Positions 58,220 to 64,000 of a stretch of 64,000 bases of DNA are shown piece after piece. This DNA is from a virus, in the IMG/VR virus record IMGVR_UViG_3300036857_000203, positions 1 through 64,000 of that record. One strand, written 5' to 3'. A model generated the notes under the pieces. It was not told the DNA's origin. It saw only the letters and a program-made list of their open reading frames with translations, and ran no database searches. Made by a program: the position numbers and the translations under genes. Each line of letters starts with the position of its first letter. The stretch's first letter is position 1.

Positions 58220-60226
58220 ATGAACGGCAGCGTCGAGATCGTCAACCTGGAGATCACGAGCTTCCTGGTCGAGGCCGATCTCCTGCTCGTGCCCGGTCCC
58301 GAGTTCGTTGAGGTCCAGGTCGACATCGGTCCGGTCGGTCCGGTCGGCCCGGCAGGGCCTGTCGGTCCCGTGGGTCCTATGGGGGAGACGGGTCCTCCCG
58401 GCCCGGATGGTGCTCCCGGGGGTCCCGGCCCGGCCGGCGCGGATGGTGCGGTTGGTCCGCAAGGGCCGGTCGGCGCCACGGGCGCTACCGGAGCGACCGG
58501 AGCGACTGGTCCGCAGGGTGATACCGGCCCGCAAGGCCCGGTCGGCGACCAGGGTCCTGCTGGCTCGACCGGGCCGCAGGGTCCGCAAGGGGTGCCCGGT
58601 ACGCCCGGGGCAACCGGGCCACAGGGGCCGCAGGGCGATACTGGCCCCGCAGGGCCGCCGGGACCGGGCAACGTCATCAGTGTCGGCACACCGGTCGCTG
58701 GTCAGGTCGCCGAGTGGACTGACGCCACGCACATCCAGGGTGTCAGCACCTACGCCAAGCTCGCCTCACCCGCGCTGACTGGAACGCCGACCGTCCCGAC
58801 TGCGGCGCCCGGTACCAACACCACCCAGGCTGCCAGCACTGCCTACGTCACCGCCGCCGACAATGCGGTGAAGACCCAGCTCATCGGCTCTGCCAGCTCT
58901 GGCATGGACACGTTGGGCGAGATCGAGAACTACATCCTCGCCAACATCAATCCTGTGCTCGGCAACAAGGCGGACATCAATTCGCCGACCCTGACAGGAG
59001 ACCCGAAGAGCGTAACCCCCGCTACTTCAGATAACGATACCTCCATTGCCACCACAGCCTACGTCAAGTCCAACCTCGCCAACTATCAGCCGCTCGATGC
59101 TGATCTCACGGCAATCGCGGCGCTGACTGGCACCAATGTCATCTATTACAGGTCCGCCGCCAACACTTGGTCGCCGGTCACCATTGGCACCGGGCTGACG
59201 TTCAGCTCGGGTACGCTGTCGGCGCCATCTGGTGGCGGCAACGTATCCAACGTCGGCACACCTACCAACGGTCAGTGGGCGCGCTGGACCTCGGCGACGA
59301 CCATCGAAGGGGTGGCAGCAGGTTCGACCGGCTTCGTGCTGAAGACCGGCGATACTATGTCGGGGACGCTTACTGTCATCCCGACCGGCAGCACCGATGG
59401 CGTGCTTCTGAGTGGTGTCACGACGCAGGCCCGCGTCCAGGCCACCGGCGGCACCGACGTCAGTTTGTTGCACGCCAGCAAGGGTACAGGGGCGCATTAT
59501 TTCTACACCAATGGCTTCAGCAATCTGCAAGCCGTGATCATCCATCAGACAACTAGTTCTGCGTATCTGCAAATCTCGGGCGGCGACGGCGTCACTAATT
59601 TATCGATGTCTAATGGCAGTAATGTTAGGGCGACGACGCCTGCCGCTGCGTCGAATGACACGAGCATTGCAACGACGGCGTGGGTGCAGGCCGCGATCCC
59701 CAAGGGTACTTTGGTGCAGATCGCGCGGGCGGATGTGTCGAGTGCGGTGGCGACGGTGGACTTCACATCAGGGATTAATACGACCTACGATGAATATGAG
59801 ATACATTACTTTAATGTGCGGGGTAATGTAGAAAACTCACTGCTGTTTCAAATCAGCCAAGATGGTGGGGCGACCTGGAAAGCAGATGGAAACTATCAAT
59901 ATGGTGGGTTTGCAGTTGGCTCTCTCGGTTCGCCGAGTTGGCTTCAACAAACGGCTTCAACTGGTGGGATAGCGTCTTACCCAACTGTCGCGGTAACGAG
60001 TAATGGGGCAATTAATGGAACTCTCAAGATGTGGAAGCCTAATTTGAACCAATTCAATATGATTATGGTTGATGCGGTGTCACACTATTCGGCCAGTTCA
60101 TTTACTCGTATCAGTATTGCCAATGGTTATGCGGGAAATACAAACGGATTTAATGCTATTCGTTTCTTCGTTAGTGGTAGCAACATCACGCAAGGCACCT
60201 TCATCCTATACGGGATCAAGAAATGA
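58220..60226 (+). CDS. Collagen-like tail fibre
   Basis: 668 residues. Residues about 35-150 are Gly-X-Pro type triplets ([20 protein letters not shown]), a trimeric collagen helix. The next ~350 residues hold repeated [15 protein letters not shown]-type segments and Thr/Ser-rich beta domains. The C-terminal ~170 residues ([20 protein letters not shown]) form a beta-rich head for receptor binding. From about nt 59550 to 60200 the DNA becomes AT-richer than its surroundings, which suggests this receptor-binding end was swapped in from elsewhere. Confidence 0.85.
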   Translation: MNGSVEIVNLEITSFLVEADLLLVPGPEFVEVQVDIGPVGPVGPAGPVGPVGPMGETGPPGPDGAPGGPGPAGADGAVGPQGPVGATGATGATGATGPQGDTGPQGPVGDQGPAGSTGPQGPQGVPGTPGATGPQGPQGDTGPAGPPGPGNVISVGTPVAGQVAEWTDATHIQGVSTYAKLASPALTGTPTVPTAAPGTNTTQAASTAYVTAADNAVKTQLIGSASSGMDTLGEIENYILANINPVLGNKADINSPTLTGDPKSVTPATSDNDTSIATTAYVKSNLANYQPLDADLTAIAALTGTNVIYYRSAANTWSPVTIGTGLTFSSGTLSAPSGGGNVSNVGTPTNGQWARWTSATTIEGVAAGSTGFVLKTGDTMSGTLTVIPTGSTDGVLLSGVTTQARVQATGGTDVSLLHASKGTGAHYFYTNGFSNLQAVIIHQTTSSAYLQISGGDGVTNLSMSNGSNVRATTPAAASNDTSIATTAWVQAAIPKGTLVQIARADVSSAVATVDFTSGINTTYDEYEIHYFNVRGNVENSLLFQISQDGGATWKADGNYQYGGFAVGSLGSPSWLQQTASTGGIASYPTVAVTSNGAINGTLKMWKPNLNQFNMIMVDAVSHYSASSFTRISIANGYAGNTNGFNAIRFFVSGSNITQGTFILYGIKK

Positions 60227-60387
60227 CCGATTACAAGCTGGTTGACGGCGAGCTATTCCCGCTTTCTCCCGAAGAGCAGGCGGAATTGGACAAGCAGCGC
60301 TCTACGCCAAGGGTCGCTACTGCGCCCTGGCTGAACGGACCTACTGTGGCGCAGGCCTTCGAGGAGCACATCAATGTCAAGTCTTAA
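60223..60387 (+). CDS. 54-residue fibre-adjacent protein (assembly-factor candidate)
   Basis: ATG 60223 overlaps the fibre stop (ATGA). [40 protein letters not shown]. Very short acidic-helical proteins translated right after fibre genes are often fibre chaperones. It overlaps the next start by 14 bases. Confidence 0.55.
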   Translation: MTDYKLVDGELFPLSPEEQAELDKQRSTPRVATAPWLNGPTVAQAFEEHINVKS

Positions 60388-60727
60388 TCACATTGCCGCA
60401 GCGAGAGACGACACCTTCGCCGGCCGCGTGACGATGATCTCGCTCAAGGTGGCGCAGAACGTGGCGGCGGAGGATCCGGGCGCGGCCGATCATGAGGTGC
60501 GGGTGCAGTACGCCCAGCGCATCTTCCGGGGCGCGGATCAGACAAAGTTACTATCGGCTCACGTCATTGCCAGCAATCCGACCATTCAGGCGAAGATCGA
60601 TGAGGAGCCCACGCAGTACGGCGCAAATGTCGGAGACGACGAGATCGAGTTTGCGCTGTCCAGCATCTGGACCGCCAGGGCCATGGCATTCGTTGACGTT
60701 CCCGCAACGCAGGTCGGGGGCGTCTGA
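60374..60727 (+). CDS. Hypothetical virion-region protein
   Basis: 117 residues. [60 protein letters not shown]: mixed, helix-rich. ATG overlap with the next gene at 60727. Commonly found near fibre genes; function unknown. Confidence 0.65.
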   Translation: MSSLNHIAAARDDTFAGRVTMISLKVAQNVAAEDPGAADHEVRVQYAQRIFRGADQTKLLSAHVIASNPTIQAKIDEEPTQYGANVGDDEIEFALSSIWTARAMAFVDVPATQVGGV

Positions 60728-61101
60728 TGGCTTTCACTGTCCCTCCGTATGTTTACGAGATATTCGACCACGAATATCGGCGCCCCGAATGGTTCGGTAC
60801 TCCGACGACTGTTGCCGCTGGCTGGTTCGATGCCCAGAGGACGGTAACGGCATGGTTTGATGACGAGCTGATCAATGGGGCCGAGATCGTTCCCAAGCAG
60901 CTCGCCACACTCTGGGCGCCGTTCGTTGACGACGACGATGTGATCTTCAAGATGGAGGGCGAGAATGGCGAGTCGCTGATCACGGTGATCGTGTTCCCGG
61001 CGATGTTCGATGACGAGGACCTCATCTTCAGCCCGGTCGCGATCCGCAAGCTTGAGCCGCCGGATCGTTACCTCAAGAACGAGATCATCAGGACCCGGTA
61101 G
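60727..61101 (+). CDS. Hypothetical virion-region protein
   Basis: 124 residues. FTVPPYVYEIFDHEYRRPEW, AAGWFDAQRTVTAWFDDELI, DDDDVIFKMEGENGESLITV: beta-rich, acidic. Similar small domain proteins occur beside short-tail genes. Unassigned. Confidence 0.6.
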   Translation: MAFTVPPYVYEIFDHEYRRPEWFGTPTTVAAGWFDAQRTVTAWFDDELINGAEIVPKQLATLWAPFVDDDDVIFKMEGENGESLITVIVFPAMFDDEDLIFSPVAIRKLEPPDRYLKNEIIRTR

Positions 61102-61120
61102 AATCAGATAGGTTCGTGCC

Positions 61121-61468
61121 ATGTATCTGGGCAGAGAGTTCTCACCGCAGGAGTTCAACGAGTCCGAAGTGTTCGGTCTCGACTTCGTCAACGATCTCGA
61201 TGACGAGGAGCAGCTGCTGTCGTCGGTGTGGACGATCAAGGTGGCGCAGGGCTCCGATCCCAATCCTAAGGTTCACTTGCAGGGTCCGCCAATGGTGGTG
61301 GTGCCGCTCGGCAGTATCTGGAAGACGGCGACCATCCAGCGCATCGGTGGGCTGTGGCCGGACGTGACCTATGTGGTACGAGCGGTGGTGATCACCGACC
61401 GGGGAAATACCCGCAGCCTGTGGACGCATATCCGTGGAGTGAGAGAGCTGCAGCTGAGCTTCGGGTGA
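61121..61468 (+). CDS. Beta-sandwich virion-region protein
   Basis: 115 residues. YLGREFSPQEFNESEVFGLD, FVNDLDDEEQLLSSVWTIKV, WKTATIQRIGGLWPDVTYVV: an immunoglobulin-like strand pattern (WTIKV...YVVRAVV). Resembles short proteins of the tail or neck. No enzyme motif. Confidence 0.6.
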   Translation: MYLGREFSPQEFNESEVFGLDFVNDLDDEEQLLSSVWTIKVAQGSDPNPKVHLQGPPMVVVPLGSIWKTATIQRIGGLWPDVTYVVRAVVITDRGNTRSLWTHIRGVRELQLSFG

Positions 61469-61480
61469 GGAGACCGTGCA

Positions 61481-62299
61481 GTGACATACGATGAGGTCCT
61501 GACATCTCTGATGACGCTGGGCGCGATCCCGCTCAACAGCGAGGACTCGAACTTCCTGCGTATTATCACGGCGATGTTCAACTACGCCGAGGGCAGGATA
61601 TATCGCGAGCTGTCGTTCCTGGCGACCGACACCGTCGAGAAGGTCACGCTGCCGGCGATGGAGCGCGAGGTCGAACTCCCGGATAACGTCCTCACGGTGC
61701 GCTCAATCGGCATCTATGTGCCGCCGCCGTCTACGCCGACCCCCCCGCCCGAGGGGCCGCCCACGCGCCATATCCGCAGGCATTACCCGGAACGCATCTC
61801 GCCCGAGGCGCTCGACATCTTCTGGCCGCAGCCCAACTTCAAGCCCAGTGTGCCGAAGAAGTATGCCATCAGAGCCATCCGGTTGGTGGGTACTGAGGCG
61901 CCCAATCCCGATCCGCCGGGAACGCAGCCGCTGCCGCCGATCTACATCCCGGAGCAGTTCCGGCTGATTGCCGCTTTCATGCCGTCGCCCGATCGTATCT
62001 ACATCGGCGAGGTGTACGGCGGCATTCAGCCGAGGCCGCTTTCCGACAGCAATCCCGAGACCTACCTCAGCCGCTACTATGCCGAGCTGCTCATCGCTGC
62101 TTGCATGGTGTTCCTCACCGGGTATCAGCGCGATTACGGGGCACAGTCCGATGATCCGCAGCGGGCGATGAGCTGGGAGGCACAGTATCAAACGCTGAAG
62201 GCGGGCGTCACACAGGAGACTGGCAGGCAACGCGGCGAAGGACCCGGCTTCACGGCGCTGCCGCCGGCACAGCAGGCGCAGCAGCCGAGGTCGCCCTGA
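61481..62299 (+). CDS. Tail tubular / adaptor-like protein
   Basis: 272 residues from GTG 61481 (GAGGAGACCGTGCA). Helical N-terminal part (TMFNYAEGRIYRELSFLATD-like region), VTLPAMEREVELPDNVLTVR, a Pro-rich loop, and LSRYYAELLIAACMVFLTGY. It fits podovirus tail-tube A or neck adaptor proteins that have a four-helix and barrel layout. Overlaps the next ATG. Confidence 0.65.
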   Translation: MTYDEVLTSLMTLGAIPLNSEDSNFLRIITAMFNYAEGRIYRELSFLATDTVEKVTLPAMEREVELPDNVLTVRSIGIYVPPPSTPTPPPEGPPTRHIRRHYPERISPEALDIFWPQPNFKPSVPKKYAIRAIRLVGTEAPNPDPPGTQPLPPIYIPEQFRLIAAFMPSPDRIYIGEVYGGIQPRPLSDSNPETYLSRYYAELLIAACMVFLTGYQRDYGAQSDDPQRAMSWEAQYQTLKAGVTQETGRQRGEGPGFTALPPAQQAQQPRSP

Positions 62300-64000
62300 T
62301 GCCGCTGGTCAAGCCGCGCGCAGACCCTGGCTTCCTCTCGCAGGCCACCCAGGTCCAGGCCGTCGGTGGCTGGTACGCCGGCAATCTTGTGCGCTGGCGC
62401 ACGGCACTGCTGGAGAAGATGGGCGGCTGGCGCCGGCTGATCCAGCAACCGTTTCCGACCATCATCCGCAGGATGCATGCGTGGCTCGATCTCGGTAACC
62501 TGAAGAACCTTCTCATCGCCTGCGACGACGGCGTGCGTCTGCTGGTCGAGAAGACGCTGTATGTGATGGGCCGCGCCCTCACCATGCAGGGCGGCTTTAT
62601 CCCGCAGCTGGGTGCGACGGCGGACGCGACAAGATTCAGCGTTGCGCTCAACGCCACCGAGGTGACGGTCAAGACGCCCGTCCATATCGCTGCTGGCGAG
62701 ATATTCTTCGTCAGGGTGCCGATCTCGATCGGCGGGCGGATCATCCTGGCTGGCTCGTCCTTCTCGGTGAAAGCTATCACTCCTACTGGCTTTACCTTTG
62801 ACATGCCGATGCCGGCGCTGGCGGCAGAGACCGATACCTATGGCATTCCGTTGCTCACCAACGACATCGTCAATGGGTTTACCGTCACCTGGAAAGCGCA
62901 TGGATTGGGGGTTGGTTCTCAGATCAAATTGTCGCAAGCGACATCGCTCAAGGTCGGTGCCGCTGGCGTGTGGGAGAAGGTGAAGTTCTCGGCGCCCGGC
63001 GGTTCGGCTGGGATCGTTGCCAGCGTGGTCGACGCCGATCACTTCACCTTCAACATGGGGACGCTCGGCACCGGCGACGGTGCCGGCGGTGCCTCGCATC
63101 AGGTCTATGTCGGCAGCTCCATCGAGATACCGACCGCTGGCAGCGTCATCGCGACAGCTGGCTCCGTCATTGGGGTGGTTCAGCCGACCACGCCCATCAA
63201 TCCGCAAAGAGACGCATGGTTTCTGGCCAACCTCGGCGAGGACGGGCTGGCGCTGGCCTCTGGACGGCAGCTGGAGGTGTACAAACCACCGATCAGCAAC
63301 GGGCCATTCCTCACCCCCGTGGGGGCTGGCTCGCCAGCGACCGCGCCGCAGAAGAGCAGAGGCATGATCGTGGCCATGCCGCAGGCGCAGGTGATCCTGT
63401 TCGGTACCGAGGTCGGCACCAAGGCTGCCGACGGCATCACGACGCTGTTCGGGGATGGTGTGGTCGATCCGCTGCTCATCCGCTGGTCGGATGTCGGCAC
63501 CTACGACAACTATCAGCTGGGAGTGGCCACCCAGGCTGGCAGCTTCCGGCTCTCGCGCGGCTCCAAGATCGTGGGGATGCATCAGGCGCCGCAGGCCACG
63601 ATGATCCTGACCGACACTGATCTGTGGCAGATGAGCTATATCGGCCCGCCGCTGATCTACGGCTTCACCATCATGGGCAGTGGATGTGGTCTGGCAGCGC
63701 CGCATGCAATCGGCACGATCGGGCGAACGACCATCTGGAAGGGACAGAAGAACTTCTGGCGGTTCGATACCGGCGTGCAGCCGTTGCCCTGCACGGTGTG
63801 GGATTACATCTTCGAGGACCTCGATACTGTCAACCGCAACAAGTGTCACGCTGCACCCAATTCCACGACCGGCGAGCTGGGGTTCTACTTCCCGTCCAAG
63901 ACCACGATCATTGGTGTCGAAACCAACCTGTTGCTGTTCTCGCAGGACTTCACCAGAGGCTGGCTGGCGAACAACGTCGTTGTAACGAGGCTGTCGACCT
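62299..64000 (+). CDS. Propeller-like tail or packaged-DNA-stabilising protein (3' end outside window)
   Basis: ATG 62299 overlaps the upstream stop (TGATG). The frame is open for 567 codons to the window end. LVKPRADPGFLSQATQVQAV, NLVRWRTALLEKMGGWRRL, later IGRTTIWKGQKNFWRFDTGV, PLPCTVWDYIFEDLDTVNRN: repeated strand modules like P22 gp10 or T7 gp12 (beta-propeller plugs). Also contains an Ig-like stretch around nt 62900-63200. Likely the tail-tip or DNA-retention protein; the C-terminus is missing. Confidence 0.75.
   Translation, partial: MPLVKPRADPGFLSQATQVQAVGGWYAGNLVRWRTALLEKMGGWRRLIQQPFPTIIRRMHAWLDLGNLKNLLIACDDGVRLLVEKTLYVMGRALTMQGGFIPQLGATADATRFSVALNATEVTVKTPVHIAAGEIFFVRVPISIGGRIILAGSSFSVKAITPTGFTFDMPMPALAAETDTYGIPLLTNDIVNGFTVTWKAHGLGVGSQIKLSQATSLKVGAAGVWEKVKFSAPGGSAGIVASVVDADHFTFNMGTLGTGDGAGGASHQVYVGSSIEIPTAGSVIATAGSVIGVVQPTTPINPQRDAWFLANLGEDGLALASGRQLEVYKPPISNGPFLTPVGAGSPATAPQKSRGMIVAMPQAQVILFGTEVGTKAADGITTLFGDGVVDPLLIRWSDVGTYDNYQLGVATQAGSFRLSRGSKIVGMHQAPQATMILTDTDLWQMSYIGPPLIYGFTIMGSGCGLAAPHAIGTIGRTTIWKGQKNFWRFDTGVQPLPCTVWDYIFEDLDTVNRNKCHAAPNSTTGELGFYFPSKTTIIGVETNLLLFSQDFTRGWLANNVVVTRLST

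Noticed and set aside
58320-58680. Repeat tract resembling a CRISPR or tandem DNA repeat
   Set aside because: It encodes Gly-X-Y collagen triplets within the fibre gene; there are no conserved repeats with unique spacers.
57490-58689. 399-codon leftward Gly/Pro-rich open frame
   Set aside because: Complement of the collagen-like fibre triplets; Gly-Pro repeats read as Gly-Pro on both strands.
62188-63849. 553-codon leftward open frame
   Set aside because: Antisense to the propeller-like protein, which continues the rightward operon; the shadow shows no domain pattern.
1-64000. Integrase, attachment site or tRNA genes
   Set aside because: I found no tyrosine or serine recombinase motif, no cloverleaf-like sequence and no tRNA-derived repeat, so lysogeny by integration is not supported within this window.

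Overview
The window looks like most of a double-stranded DNA tailed phage (or prophage-like) genome. The evidence is a large terminase, portal, scaffold, coat protein, connector-like genes, a collagen-like tail fibre, very large internal-type virion proteins, a modular endolysin, an ERF annealing protein, three HNH endonucleases, and dozens of small genes packed with 1-20 base overlaps (ATGA, GTGA, TGATG). No tail tube, sheath, baseplate hub or tape measure is recognisable. Short connector-like genes and 1,000-2,000 residue virion proteins point to a podovirus-like particle. The DNA is GC-rich and GTG and TTG starts are common. Together with the style of the proteins this suggests an alphaproteobacterial (perhaps Rhizobiales) host, but that is inference. 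I see no integrase, DNA polymerase, RNA polymerase or tRNA. Both ends of the window cut through virion genes, so genes are missing between 64000 and 1.

Layout. 1-9.5 kb (+): two giant virion proteins, the first lacking its 5' end. 9.6-13.6 kb (+): a Cys-rich protein, small membrane proteins that are holin or spanin candidates, a three-part endolysin, an Ig-like protein, and a duplicated small membrane protein. 13.7-19.2 kb (-): a tightly coupled recombination operon with ERF, DNA-binding proteins and an HNH-like protein, read from a promoter that faces a ribbon-helix-helix gene. 19.2-23.5 kb (+): methyltransferase-like protein, HNH endonuclease and DEAD-like helicase. 23.6-24.15 kb: a striking non-coding island of 5-base GCCNN periodicity, with two smaller islands near 15.0 and 33.6 kb. 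24.2-34.3 kb (-): many small genes, a Cro-like switch at 25.5 kb, an AAA+ ATPase, and promoters carrying a shared palindrome. 34.3-39.1 kb (+): regulatory non-coding stretches and small genes. 39.1-41.7 kb (-): two families of tandem paralogues and a promoter-hairpin-terminator unit that may be a small RNA. 41.7-64 kb (+): a ribbon-helix-helix gene, an Acb2-like anti-CBASS candidate, helix-turn-helix protein, terminase, portal, scaffold, coat, connectors, fibre, and a propeller-like tail or DNA-stabilising protein running off the end.

How it fits together. The rightward block packages DNA and builds the particle. Its products continue conceptually into the giant proteins at the left edge, which share a repeated GG(G/A)V sequence motif with proteins encoded beside the portal and coat genes. 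The leftward blocks handle recombination, host interaction and regulation. Several regulators (two ribbon-helix-helix, one Cro/YdaS-like, one XRE-like) sit next to divergent promoters, and a 13-base palindrome TGCCACSGTGGCA recurs at four non-coding places. This argues for a real transcriptional circuit even though no integrase is visible.
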